From an uncultured Bacteroidales bacterium (GTDB taxonomy: Bacteria > Bacteroidota > Bacteroidia > Bacteroidales > Bacteroidaceae): a stretch of 21,872 nt of DNA. Positions 1 through 8,097 of this stretch are shown one piece after another. How positions within the stretch are numbered: position 1 is the stretch's first letter; each line of letters starts with the position of its first letter. The translations under genes and the position numbers were made by a program. The stretch covers positions 1-21,872 of the forward strand of contig CALEFD010000104.1 in the NCBI GenBank assembly GCA_937876995.1, read 5' to 3'. The notes beneath the pieces are model-generated. The model was not told the DNA's origin. It saw nothing but the letters and a program-made list of their open reading frames with translations, and ran no database searches.

Positions 1-523
1 CTTTTTCTATATATTTTCTATATTCACTAATTGTTGTTGCACCTATTAATTGAATTTCGCCTCTTGCAAGTAGTGGTTTTAAAATATTTGCTGCATCTAT
101 TGCACCTTCTGCAGCTCCAGCTCCAACTATTGTATGAATTTCATCTATAAATAAAATAATATCATGATTATCCTCAAGTTCTCTAATTATCTTCTTCATT
201 CTCTCTTCAAACTCACCACGATACTTAGTACCTGCTACCATTGTAGCCATATCAAGAGAAATAATTTTTTTATTAAGTAAACTGTTAGGCACTTCCTCAT
301 TAGCAATAAGCCTTGATAATTCTTCTACTATTGCAGTCTTACCTACTCCTGCTTCACCTATTAATATAGGATTATTTTTAGTTCTTCTACTTAATATCTG
401 TAGTACACGTCTAATCTCATCATCGCGACCTATAACAGGATCCAGTTTTGCCTGTTTAGCCCTCTCGTTCAGATTTATTGCAAACCTTTCAAGAAATTCT
501 CTGTTTTCATTTCTATTATTCAT
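1..523 (-). CDS. Clp/Hsp100 AAA+ ATPase, N-terminal part, cut by window edge
   Basis: The visible 174 codons encode the first AAA+ module of a Clp ATPase, a hexameric unfoldase that threads proteins into a peptidase or disaggregates them. A 'KLDPVIGRDDEIRRVLQIL' segment (about residues 26-44) leads to the Walker A motif GEAGVGKT. Further on come the pore-loop region (GTKYRGEFEERM), the Walker B/sensor region (FIDEIHTIVGAG) and IGATT. The 'AEGAIDAANILKP' stretch resembles ClpC/ClpE more than ClpB, but the second half is outside the window, so ClpA, ClpB, ClpC and ClpE cannot be separated firmly. The start at 523 is well supported: an in-frame TGA lies two codons upstream, and the 246 bases to the next gene cannot hold a Clp N domain. 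The protein therefore begins directly at the AAA+ module. The DNA is visibly richer in A+T (ATA, AGA, TTA codons) than uvrA or the GH10 gene. Confidence 0.88.
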   Translation of the reverse strand, partial: MNNRNENREFLERFAINLNERAKQAKLDPVIGRDDEIRRVLQILSRRTKNNPILIGEAGVGKTAIVEELSRLIANEEVPNSLLNKKIISLDMATMVAGTKYRGEFEERMKKIIRELEDNHDIILFIDEIHTIVGAGAAEGAIDAANILKPLLARGEIQLIGATTISEYRKYIEK

Positions 524-591
524 AGCTTCTCACTTTAAAATTGTCCTCAACCATACAACTTCAAAAGAGAAACCAATATAAAATTTATGCC

Positions 592-613
592 ATATTGACA
601 TTTAAATCAATAT
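592..613. repeat. 7-bp inverted repeat upstream of the clp gene
   Basis: ATATTGA (592-598) and its exact complement TCAATAT (607-613) are separated by 8 bases in the 246-base intergenic region between the divergent clp and SPFH genes. It could be an operator for a dimeric regulator. It does not match the CIRCE heat-shock operator. In AT-rich DNA a chance 7-bp repeat is possible. Confidence 0.35.
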
Positions 614-697
614 CTTAGCTGTCATTTTGGCCGATAGACATAGTTACCCATAAACTGAAGATATTTTGAATTATTTTGAAAAAAAAGAGAAAAAAAA

Positions 698-730
698 TTT
701 GGATGATATTGAATTTTACACTTACATTTG
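698..730 (+). promoter_or_regulatory. Bacteroidetes-type promoter for the SPFH gene
   Basis: TTTG at 698-701 and TACATTTG at 723-730, 21 bases apart, match the Bacteroidetes -33 (TTTG) and -7 (TAnnTTTG) consensus. Transcription would start near 735, leaving a leader of about 35 bases without a Shine-Dalgarno sequence before the ATG at 770. Confidence 0.65.
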
Positions 731-769
731 CAATATCAAAATGATATCACTTTAATACTTTTATAAATT

Positions 770-1747
770 ATGGAAAAGAATTTGAATACAGAGTACAAAG
801 GTTTTAAAGCCAACGGCTTTTTTATGCTATTTGTTTCACTTGCAATTATTGCAGGCAGTATTTGGGGAATTATCTATTCTGCTAACCTGAATTCAACTTT
901 AATGGTTATAGGTTGCATAATAGGAGTTATCGTTGGTATTATCATGCTTTGCGGATTGATGGTTATTGAACCAAATCAGGCAAGAGTCATGGTATTCTTT
1001 GGAAAATACCGTGGAAATCTGCTTGACGAAGGTTTTTGGTGGGTAAATCCTTTTATGAGCGTCAAAAAGATTTCACTACGTGCCCGCAACCTTAATGCAG
1101 ACCCAATAAAGGTTAATGACAAGATGGGTAATCCTATTATGATTGGATTGGTTCTGGTATGGAAAGTAAAGGCAAATGAAATATATAAAGCCATTTTCAA
1201 TATAGATGCACCTAAACAGGTAATAACCACTACTACCGATGCCAACAAACAGGTAAACATCAATGCAGCAATGAGCGATACCCGCATGGATGCATTAGCA
1301 AACTTTGTTGCAGTACAGAGCGATGCAGCCCTGCGACAAGTAGCAGGTAATTACGCATATGACAACAATGCAGCAGTAGAAGGAGAACTAACCCTACGTT
1401 CCAATGCCGATGAAATTAATGACGAACTTGAACAGAAATTGGCAGAGCGTCTTAAAATGGCCGGAATAGAGGTAGTTGAAGCACGTATTAACTATCTGGC
1501 ATACGCACCTGAAATTGCTGCTGTAATGTTACGTCGCCAGCAGGCCGATGCAATAATATCAGCTCGCGAAAAGATTGTAGAGGGTGCTGTATCAATGGTA
1601 AAGATGGCAATAGATCAACTATCAGAAAAAGAGATTGTAGAACTTGACGAAGAGCGCAAAGCCGCTATGGTCAGCAATTTATTGGTAGTTTTGTGTTCTG
1701 ACGAATCGGCACAGCCGGTAGTTAATGCAGGAACATTGCATCATTAA
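770..1747 (+). CDS. SPFH/band 7 (stomatin-like) membrane protein
   Basis: This 325-residue protein has two predicted membrane segments (about 17-37 and 43-65). They are followed by an SPFH domain that begins at 'MVIEPNQARVMVFFGKYRG' and continues through a helical, Ala/Glu-rich region (about 245-310) typical of oligomerising SPFH proteins. Such proteins form ring or cage scaffolds on membranes and often modulate membrane proteases or lipid domains. No enzymatic residues are expected. The start at 770 fits the promoter just upstream. It is the first gene of a plus-strand group: a ribbon-helix-helix gene follows after 23 bases and a GH10 gene after that. A functional link with the GH10 enzyme is not evident; the SPFH/RHH pairing looks closer. 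The family call is firm, the cellular role open. Confidence 0.88.
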   Translation: MEKNLNTEYKGFKANGFFMLFVSLAIIAGSIWGIIYSANLNSTLMVIGCIIGVIVGIIMLCGLMVIEPNQARVMVFFGKYRGNLLDEGFWWVNPFMSVKKISLRARNLNADPIKVNDKMGNPIMIGLVLVWKVKANEIYKAIFNIDAPKQVITTTTDANKQVNINAAMSDTRMDALANFVAVQSDAALRQVAGNYAYDNNAAVEGELTLRSNADEINDELEQKLAERLKMAGIEVVEARINYLAYAPEIAAVMLRRQQADAIISAREKIVEGAVSMVKMAIDQLSEKEIVELDEERKAAMVSNLLVVLCSDESAQPVVNAGTLHH

Positions 1748-1766
1748 TAAATATAATCTATCTTTG
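1736..1766 (+). promoter_or_regulatory. Promoter for the small RHH gene, nearly leaderless
   Basis: TTG at 1736-1738 and TATCTTTG at 1759-1766, 20 bases apart, fit the Bacteroidetes consensus. The -33 part lies inside the last codons of the SPFH gene. The last G of the -7 box is only 5 bases before the ATG at 1771, so the transcript would start at or very near the start codon. Confidence 0.5.
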
Positions 1767-1770
1767 CATT

Positions 1771-1941
1771 ATGCCAAAGGAGCAAAATAAGAGTTTTGTA
1801 TTGCGCATTGATGCGCAGACAATGGAGGCTGTTGAAAAATGGGCGGAAGATGAATTCCGCTCTACCAACGGCCAGCTCCAGTGGATTATAGCAGAAGCTC
1901 TCCACAAGAGCGGTCGCCTAAAGAAAGAGAAGAAAAAATAA
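1771..1941 (+). CDS. Small Arc-like ribbon-helix-helix DNA-binding protein
   Basis: This short 56-codon gene was read directly from the DNA. The product begins MPKEQNKSFVLRID, a basic start followed by the alternating strand (SFVLRI) expected of a ribbon-helix-helix protein. Two helices follow (about 17-28 and 34-46, the second containing NGQLQWIIAEAL), then a lysine-rich tail (KKEKKK). This is the size and pattern of Arc/MetJ-type repressors, which bind DNA as dimers through the strand pair. It lies between the SPFH gene (23-base gap) and the GH10 gene (10-base gap) on the same strand, so it may be cotranscribed with either, besides having its own promoter-like box. Its target is unknown; autoregulation of this group is an inference only. 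It could also act as an antitoxin-like protein, but no toxin gene is next to it. Confidence 0.8.
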   Translation: MPKEQNKSFVLRIDAQTMEAVEKWAEDEFRSTNGQLQWIIAEALHKSGRLKKEKKK

Positions 1942-1951
1942 CATAACAACA

Positions 1952-3100
1952 ATGAAAAAGTCAGCATTACTAACAACAGCCTTTGCAATGGCACTCTGCG
2001 CATGCGGTGTAGATAGCCCGGAGAAGAGTAACGAATCACTACATCAAGAGTATGCCGATGCCTTTAAAATAGGCTGTGCCATAAATCATAGTATAGCCAG
2101 TGGCAGAGATAGTTTGGCAAATGCATTGGTTTTGCACCATTTCAACGCTATTTCTCCGGAAAACGAACTAAAAGCAGAAACCATACAGCCACGCCCGGGA
2201 GTATGGAATTTTGGTCCGGCCGACAGATATGTAGAGTTTGGTCAGAAAAACAACATGCACATACTAGGACACACCTTAGTATGGCACAACCAGACACCGG
2301 ATTTCTTCTTTAAGAATGAAGACGGAACCGCAAAGAGCAAAGAAGAGATGACCGAAGTAATGCGTGAATATATAGAAAAGGTAGTAACACGCTACAACGG
2401 CAAAATAGACGCCTGGGATGTAGTAAATGAAATTATAGATAACGATGGTTCATACCGTCCAACCACTTGGGTAAACAGTTTTGGTGGCGATGGCGATGCT
2501 GTTGTACTTAGCGCATTCAAATTTGCAGAGCAATATGCACCCGGTACAGAACTATATTACAACGATTTTAATGCATGGCGTCCTGAAAAAAGAGACGGAA
2601 TAGCTCGTATGGTAAGAATGTTACAGAAAAACGGAGTACGCATAGACGGCGTAGGCATTCAGGCGCATTGGGGACTAAATTTCCCTAAAAACGAATATAT
2701 AATTGCAGCCATAGACACCTTTGCAGCCCTTGGAGTTAAGGTTATGATAACTGAAATGGACATTGACGTACTTCCACTTACCAAAGAGGGACAGATTATT
2801 GGAAAATCTATGCAAGAACCACAGTTCCAGTTAGAAGAATTTGAGATTTTCTTTGACCCATACAAAGATGGACTGCCTGCAGATGTTCAAACAGAACTTA
2901 CAGCACGTTACAAAGAACTACTGCAAATATTCTACGACAAACGCGACAAGATAGACAGAGTGACGTTCTGGGGGTTACACGATAGTATGTCCTGGAAAAA
3001 CGACTACCCTATCCCACGCAGAACAAACTATCCGTTGCTTTTTAACAGAGACTTAACACCAAAACCTGCAGTTGAAGCAATTCTCTCTATTCCAGATTGA
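1952..3100 (+). CDS. GH10 endo-beta-1,4-xylanase, lipoprotein
   Basis: This 382-residue protein is a single-domain family 10 glycoside hydrolase, which cuts beta-1,4-xylan internally with retention of configuration. The barrel runs from about residue 36 to the end. Hallmarks in order are NAISPENELK (substrate site), GHTLVWHNQTP, the acid/base Glu160 in WDVVNE, QAHWG, the nucleophile Glu268 in MITEMD, and FWGLHDSMSW near the C terminus. The N terminus is a short signal peptide with a lipobox-like LCAC, so Cys18 is the likely lipid-modified residue and the enzyme is probably anchored to the cell surface or periplasmic membrane face. There is no carbohydrate-binding module. It starts 10 bases after the RHH gene. 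Its last 14 bases (3087-3100) overlap the end of uvrA on the other strand. Family assignment is firm; exact substrate preference is inferred. Confidence 0.95.
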   Translation: MKKSALLTTAFAMALCACGVDSPEKSNESLHQEYADAFKIGCAINHSIASGRDSLANALVLHHFNAISPENELKAETIQPRPGVWNFGPADRYVEFGQKNNMHILGHTLVWHNQTPDFFFKNEDGTAKSKEEMTEVMREYIEKVVTRYNGKIDAWDVVNEIIDNDGSYRPTTWVNSFGGDGDAVVLSAFKFAEQYAPGTELYYNDFNAWRPEKRDGIARMVRMLQKNGVRIDGVGIQAHWGLNFPKNEYIIAAIDTFAALGVKVMITEMDIDVLPLTKEGQIIGKSMQEPQFQLEEFEIFFDPYKDGLPADVQTELTARYKELLQIFYDKRDKIDRVTFWGLHDSMSWKNDYPIPRRTNYPLLFNRDLTPKPAVEAILSIPD

Positions 3101-5954
3101 GTTCTTCGGCAATAAATGCAGAAGTATAGCCCACCCCGGATGCAGCCACCTGTTCCGGGGTGCCTTGTATAAGTAGCTGACCACCACCACGTCCGCCCTC
3201 CGGACCCATATCTATAACCCAATCTGCCTGTTTTATCACATCCAGATTATGTTCTATAACCACTACAGTATTACCTTGATCTACAAGCCTGTTAAGAACC
3301 TTCATCAAAACACGAATATCTTCAAAATGCAGCCCTGTTGTAGGTTCATCAAGTATATACAAGGTTTTACCCGTATCGCGTTTTGCAAGTTCTGTAGCCA
3401 ACTTAACACGCTGACTTTCACCACCGGAGATTGTAGTAGATGGTTGTCCTAATTTAAGATAGCCCAACCCAACATCTTGCAAAACCTTGATTTTGTTCAA
3501 TATAACCGGAATATTTTCAAAAAATTCCACTGCCATATTGATAGTCATATCAAGCACATCTGCAATAGATTTACCTTTATACCTAACCTCTAAAGTCTCT
3601 CTGTTATATCGTTTGCCATGACAAACTTCGCAAGGCACCATAACATCGGGCAAGAAGTTCATTTCTATGGTCTTATATCCATTACCCGAACAAGTTTCGC
3701 AGCGTCCGCCTTTTACATTAAAAGAAAAACGTCCTGCCTTATATGCTCTAATCTTAGATTCAGGCAGTTCAACAAACAGGTTACGAATATCGCTAAACAC
3801 ACCTGTGTATGTTGCCGGATTCGAACGCGGAGTACGTCCTAACGGAGATTGATCAACATCAATTATCTTATCTATATTTTCAATACCCTCTATACTTTCG
3901 TATGGCAGAGGCTCCTTTAATGAACGATAAAAATGTTTGGAGAGTATTGGTTGCAGAGTCTCTTTAATAAGTGACGATTTACCACTGCCCGACACACCTG
4001 TTACACATATCAGTTTACCCAGAGGCAAATCTAAATCTACATTTTTCAGATTATTACCCGTACAACCTTTTAACCTGATACTCTGTCCATTACCCAAACG
4101 GCGTACCATATTAGCCGGCGCTGTATTCAACATTCCATTCAGATATTGAGCAGTAAGAGTCTGCTCTTTCAGCATCTGTTGAGGAGTTCCGGAAAAGACC
4201 ACCTTACCACCTTTTCTGCCTGCCAAAGGTCCCATATCTACAACCCAATCTGCAGCAAGCATCATATCCTTATCGTGTTCCACCACAATAACGGAATTTC
4301 CTATATCGCGTAACGTCTTAAGAGAATCTATAAGACGACGATTATCGCGTTGATGCAACCCTATACTCGGTTCATCAAGAATATACAGCACATTAACCAG
4401 TTTTGAACCTATCTGTGTAGCCAAACGAATACGCTGCTCTTCTCCACCGGAAAGCGATTCCGAAGGACGATTAAGCGACAGATATTCCAAACCCACATCC
4501 AGCATAAATTTCAATCTGGCACGAATCTCTTTGAGTACCTCAACCGCTATAGCACGTTGTTTATCATTCAGAACATCCTCTATTGTAAAAGTCCATTCAT
4601 AGAGTTCCGATATATCCATTGTGGCTAACTGATGAATATTCTTATCTCCTAAACGATAATGCAGAGACTCTTTATTCAGTCTGGCTCCACCACATTCGGG
4701 ACAGACCTTTGTAACAGCAAACTGATCCACCCATTTTTGTTCTGCTGCAGTTATATCTTTCTGTTCCTGCAATGAACGCACATATTTGGAAATACCCTCA
4801 TATTCCATAAAGACAGCATCTTCTTCGCTGTTGATACCTGTTATCTGCACCTTGATGCGCTCTTCGGAACCATTCAAAAGTTCATCTATAACATCTTCTG
4901 TAAGTTCGTTTACGGGAGTATCAAGTGTAAAATCATACTTTTGCAATAAAGCTGTTATCTGTCTGAATATAAGCGTATTCTTATATGGTCCCAATGGTGC
5001 AATTGCCCCTTTGCGCACAGAGAGTGTCTTATCAGGGAAGACCTTGTCTTCATCTACTAAAGAGACATATCCCAACCCCTTACATTTGTGGCAATATCCG
5101 TGCGGTGAATTAAAAGAGAAATTATGCGGTGCCGGTTCTTTGTATGAAAGTCCTGTATCGGGACACATCAACTGACGGCTATAGTGACGCACCACACCCT
5201 GTTGTTGCAACCCCGGAATACCATTTGAATCGTTAGGCATAGAGAGTATCATCATCTGGCCATCGCCCTGTTTCATAGCCAGGCGCACACTCTCCACAAG
5301 ACGCTGATGATACTTTTCGTTCACCACAAGTTTCTCTATCACCACCTCTATGCTATGATTAACATAACGGTCTAATTTCATGCCAACCTTAACTTCACGC
5401 AGTTCTCCATCGACACGAACATTCAGATACCCCTTTCTTCTGATACTTTCAAACAGTTCTGCATAGTGTCCCTTACGGTTCTTTACCAAAGGAGCCAATA
5501 TGTATATACGCTGTCCATCATACTCTTTATGTATAAGTTCCAGAATCTGATCTTCTGTAAACTTTACCATTGGCTTACCTGTAATATATGAATAGGCAGT
5601 TCCTGCACGTGCAAAGAGCAGACGCAGATAGTCATAAACCTCTGTTGTAGTGCCTACTGTAGAACGAGGATTTCTGTTTGTTGTCTTCTGTTCTATGGAT
5701 ATAACAGGGCTTAAACCCGTAATATTATCCACTTCGGGACGCTGCAGATTACCTAAAAAATTACGCGCGTATGCAGAGAATGTCTCCAGATATCTGCGCT
5801 GGCCTTCTGCAAATATAGTATCGAATGCCAAAGAAGATTTACCGCTACCACTCAGTCCTGTAATTACGGTAAGAGATTTTGAAGGAATCTCTACAGAGAC
5901 ATTTTTCAAATTATTGGCCCTTGCTCCTGTTACACATATCTTATCCGATTCCAT
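3087..5954 (-). CDS. uvrA: UvrABC excision nuclease ATPase subunit UvrA
   Basis: UvrA recognises damaged DNA with UvrB in nucleotide excision repair. The 955 residues are close to the usual length of about 940. There are two ABC ATPase halves: Walker A GLSGSGKS at 33-40 and GVSGSGKS at 653-660, with signatures SLSGGEEQRIRLAT and TISGGESQRVKLAT and the following ILDEPSIGLH / ILDEPTTGLH. The C-terminal zinc finger is complete (C752-x2-C755 ... C775-x2-C778). The other zinc module has Cys264, then Thr267 where a cysteine is usual, then C288-x2-C291, so its first pair is incomplete. The gene begins one base after the stop of the CHU_C-domain gene, so it is almost certainly cotranscribed with it. 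It ends 14 bases inside the convergent GH10 gene. uvrB lies about 10 kb away on the other strand. Confidence 0.98.
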   Translation of the reverse strand: MESDKICVTGARANNLKNVSVEIPSKSLTVITGLSGSGKSSLAFDTIFAEGQRRYLETFSAYARNFLGNLQRPEVDNITGLSPVISIEQKTTNRNPRSTVGTTTEVYDYLRLLFARAGTAYSYITGKPMVKFTEDQILELIHKEYDGQRIYILAPLVKNRKGHYAELFESIRRKGYLNVRVDGELREVKVGMKLDRYVNHSIEVVIEKLVVNEKYHQRLVESVRLAMKQGDGQMMILSMPNDSNGIPGLQQQGVVRHYSRQLMCPDTGLSYKEPAPHNFSFNSPHGYCHKCKGLGYVSLVDEDKVFPDKTLSVRKGAIAPLGPYKNTLIFRQITALLQKYDFTLDTPVNELTEDVIDELLNGSEERIKVQITGINSEEDAVFMEYEGISKYVRSLQEQKDITAAEQKWVDQFAVTKVCPECGGARLNKESLHYRLGDKNIHQLATMDISELYEWTFTIEDVLNDKQRAIAVEVLKEIRARLKFMLDVGLEYLSLNRPSESLSGGEEQRIRLATQIGSKLVNVLYILDEPSIGLHQRDNRRLIDSLKTLRDIGNSVIVVEHDKDMMLAADWVVDMGPLAGRKGGKVVFSGTPQQMLKEQTLTAQYLNGMLNTAPANMVRRLGNGQSIRLKGCTGNNLKNVDLDLPLGKLICVTGVSGSGKSSLIKETLQPILSKHFYRSLKEPLPYESIEGIENIDKIIDVDQSPLGRTPRSNPATYTGVFSDIRNLFVELPESKIRAYKAGRFSFNVKGGRCETCSGNGYKTIEMNFLPDVMVPCEVCHGKRYNRETLEVRYKGKSIADVLDMTINMAVEFFENIPVILNKIKVLQDVGLGYLKLGQPSTTISGGESQRVKLATELAKRDTGKTLYILDEPTTGLHFEDIRVLMKVLNRLVDQGNTVVVIEHNLDVIKQADWVIDMGPEGGRGGGQLLIQGTPEQVAASGVGYTSAFIAEELNLE

Positions 5955-5955
5955 A

Positions 5956-6696
5956 TCAGTCTCCTACTCCTAACAATACGTTTATATCTGAACGGCGCGT
6001 ATATCTCTTTCCGCCGGCACCTATTGCATCTATACGAATGTAATAAGTTCCATTACCAACAGTCTCACCTTTATGAGTGCCATCCCAACAGATATAGTAC
6101 CCGCCATCCACATCGCCTTCGTACTGTAATGACTTTTCATCACCGGAAACAATTAATTGCCCCCAACGATTAAAAATTGACATTTTAAAGCTTACTATAG
6201 AGTGTACTTCTACCTTAAACAGATCGTTTATGCCGTCATTATTTGGAGAAAACGCATTTGGTACTCTCAATTCAGAATTATCTATTTGAAATGTTATGGC
6301 AGATTGTTCTTCGCCCGGAATTGTATTTTCACTACCCTGTTCTCTGTAAGAATATGCAAAATGTACAGTAAATGTACCATAATCATTAAAGGTATATTCC
6401 GTCTCTAAATCTTGTCTTTTAAGATAGACTTCTGTTTTCTGTTTGCCGTCCTGCATAAAACTTCTATCAACGCGCCATTCTGCAAACACCGTTGTACCAT
6501 CGGACACGCCCGATACTCCGGCATTGAACGACACCTGAAGCGGTGCTTCGTACGAATCAGTTCCGGCATCACCCGCATAAAGAGTATCTACCTCTGCACT
6601 TATATCCTGCAACACCACAAATGGTCTTACCAATGGCATTTGAGCCACGGAGTGCATAGACAAAAGACAAAAAACAAGTATATATACTACCCTCAT
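5956..6696 (-). CDS. Secreted protein with C-terminal CHU_C (type B T9SS sorting) domain
   Basis: This 246-residue protein has a signal peptide (about 1-19, ending SVAQ), a beta-rich middle (about 25-140, PKD- or Ig-like in appearance) and a C-terminal domain at about 143-244. That domain has the hallmarks of the gliding-motility-associated/type B sorting domain: VPNAFSPNNDGINDLF, IFNRWGQLI, CWDGTHKGETVGNGTYYIRI. In species with a type IX secretion system this domain directs export to the cell surface. No T9SS gene is visible here, so whether it is exported that way is unknown. The middle part gives no enzymatic motif. A -7 box lies 24 bases upstream of the start, and uvrA follows after a single base. 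The family of the C-terminal domain is clear; the function of the protein is not. Confidence 0.85.
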   Translation of the reverse strand: MRVVYILVFCLLSMHSVAQMPLVRPFVVLQDISAEVDTLYAGDAGTDSYEAPLQVSFNAGVSGVSDGTTVFAEWRVDRSFMQDGKQKTEVYLKRQDLETEYTFNDYGTFTVHFAYSYREQGSENTIPGEEQSAITFQIDNSELRVPNAFSPNNDGINDLFKVEVHSIVSFKMSIFNRWGQLIVSGDEKSLQYEGDVDGGYYICWDGTHKGETVGNGTYYIRIDAIGAGGKRYTRRSDINVLLGVGD

Positions 6697-6719
6697 TGTT
6701 CCTAATTTACATTCTATGG

Positions 6720-6727
6720 CAAATATA
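6720..6727 (-). promoter_or_regulatory. -7 box for the CHU_C gene and uvrA
   Basis: CAAATATA on the plus strand reads TATATTTG on the minus strand, an exact TAnnTTTG match, 24 bases before the ATG at 6696. A possible -33 TTG (complement of 6751-6753) lies 23 bases further up, slightly far. It sits in the gap after nhaD, so the CHU_C-uvrA pair probably has its own promoter. Confidence 0.5.
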
Positions 6728-6738
6728 GACTTTTTTCG

Positions 6739-8064
6739 TCACATAAATATCAAGGATTCCACAAAGATAACCATAACACCGGCTAAATAACCTAAAAAGG
6801 CGTTGAGTGTAACATTCTTCATATACCACATAAAATCCAGCTTTTCCAACCCCATGGCTACTACTCCAGCTGCTGACCCAATTATCAACAAACTGCCTCC
6901 TACGCCTGCACAATATGCCAGCAGAATCCAAAACAGTCCATCAACCGTAAAGAACTGCAAATATTGCGGATCTACAGCAGTAGCCAGTTCTGCCACATCT
7001 ACAATTGGATACATTCCTATACATGCTGCAACCAAAGGAACATTATCTATTACAGAAGACAGCATACCTATTACAGTAGTAATGGAAAAAACTTCATGCA
7101 CGTTTGTATCAAGAAAATTTGCTACAGATTTCAATACACCCATAGACTGTAATCCCGCCACAGACATCAATATTCCCAAAAAGAATAGTATTGTAGCCAT
7201 ATCTATACGTCTCAAAATCTGCACAACTCTGAATTTTGATTCTTCATAAAAGTTCTTTTTGTAATCACAAACTATCTCTGTAAAGACCCATAATATTCCC
7301 AACGAAAACATCACGCCCAGGTATGGAGGTAATCCGGTAAGACTCTTGAATATCGGCACTGAAACCAAACACATAACACCTACTACCAAAACCATAGCGC
7401 TCAATCTGCTGCTCACGCCAACTACCGAGTTATTATTTTCTACAGAAGACATTACAAGCGGTGTACTGTTCTTGAGCTTTCTCGATATCAAGAATACAGG
7501 TATCAAAAGCGACACCAGACTTGGAACTATCAGATACGACATAAGACCCATAGCAGATGCATTACCACGCATCCAGAGCATAATGGTTGTGACATCGCCA
7601 ATCGGAGACCATGCTCCACCACTATTGGCAGCAATTACAACTATTGAAGCAAAAAACATTCTCTCTTTCGGTTCATCAATAATCTTGCGCAACATCATAA
7701 TCATAATGATGGTAGTTGTCATATTATCCAATACTGCCGATATAAAGAAGGTCATTATGGCAACAATCCATAGTAACTTGAATTTATTGTTGGTCGTTAC
7801 ATATTTGGTAATAACATTAAAGCCACCATAACTATCTATTATTTCAACTATGGTCATTGCACCTATTAAAAAAACCAAAGTTTCACACGTAGAACCCAAA
7901 TGCTCTATCAGGCTGGACGTTACATCGCCCGAATGCAATGCATATATAGTCCATATCAACCCAAACATAACAAGCGCTGTAGCCGCCTTGTTTACATTTA
8001 ATTTATGCTCCAAAGCAATACACGCATAACCTAAAACAAATATTGTGACAATTATAGGAATCAT
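6739..8064 (-). CDS. nhaD: NhaD-type Na+/H+ antiporter
   Basis: This 441-residue inner-membrane protein has about a dozen hydrophobic segments from residue 1 to the end. It belongs to the NhaD/ion transporter superfamily, which exchanges sodium for protons across the cytoplasmic membrane. Family motifs include LDNMTTT (about 112-118), the NSGGAWSPIGDVTT signature (147-160) and a second half-site IDNVPLVAA around Asp340-Asn341, consistent with an inverted repeat architecture with paired ion-binding sites. The length is close to that of known NhaD proteins. Upstream is a 124-base gap with a strong hairpin (8098-8124). Downstream, the CHU_C gene starts 42 bases later with its own -7 box. The family is clear; the exact cation specificity cannot be read from sequence. 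Confidence 0.9.
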   Translation of the reverse strand: MIPIIVTIFVLGYACIALEHKLNVNKAATALVMFGLIWTIYALHSGDVTSSLIEHLGSTCETLVFLIGAMTIVEIIDSYGGFNVITKYVTTNNKFKLLWIVAIMTFFISAVLDNMTTTIIMIMMLRKIIDEPKERMFFASIVVIAANSGGAWSPIGDVTTIMLWMRGNASAMGLMSYLIVPSLVSLLIPVFLISRKLKNSTPLVMSSVENNNSVVGVSSRLSAMVLVVGVMCLVSVPIFKSLTGLPPYLGVMFSLGILWVFTEIVCDYKKNFYEESKFRVVQILRRIDMATILFFLGILMSVAGLQSMGVLKSVANFLDTNVHEVFSITTVIGMLSSVIDNVPLVAACIGMYPIVDVAELATAVDPQYLQFFTVDGLFWILLAYCAGVGGSLLIIGSAAGVVAMGLEKLDFMWYMKNVTLNAFLGYLAGVMVIFVESLIFM

Positions 8065-8097
8065 ATTAATAATCTTGTAGCTGTTAATACTATTGTC

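Noticed and set aside
3175..3215. GC-rich palindromic stretch resembling the hairpin near 21668
   Set aside because: It lies in the uvrA coding sequence for a Gly/Arg-rich C-terminal loop (GPEGGRGGGQ); the likeness is codon-driven.
6803..7249. Open frame of 148 codons on the plus strand inside nhaD
   Set aside because: Same reason: a mirror of the hydrophobic codons of nhaD, without promoter or recognisable motif.
7346..7831. Open frame of 161 codons on the plus strand inside nhaD
   Set aside because: It is antisense to a well-supported membrane protein gene. The translation has no domain or promoter and reflects the codon bias of nhaD.
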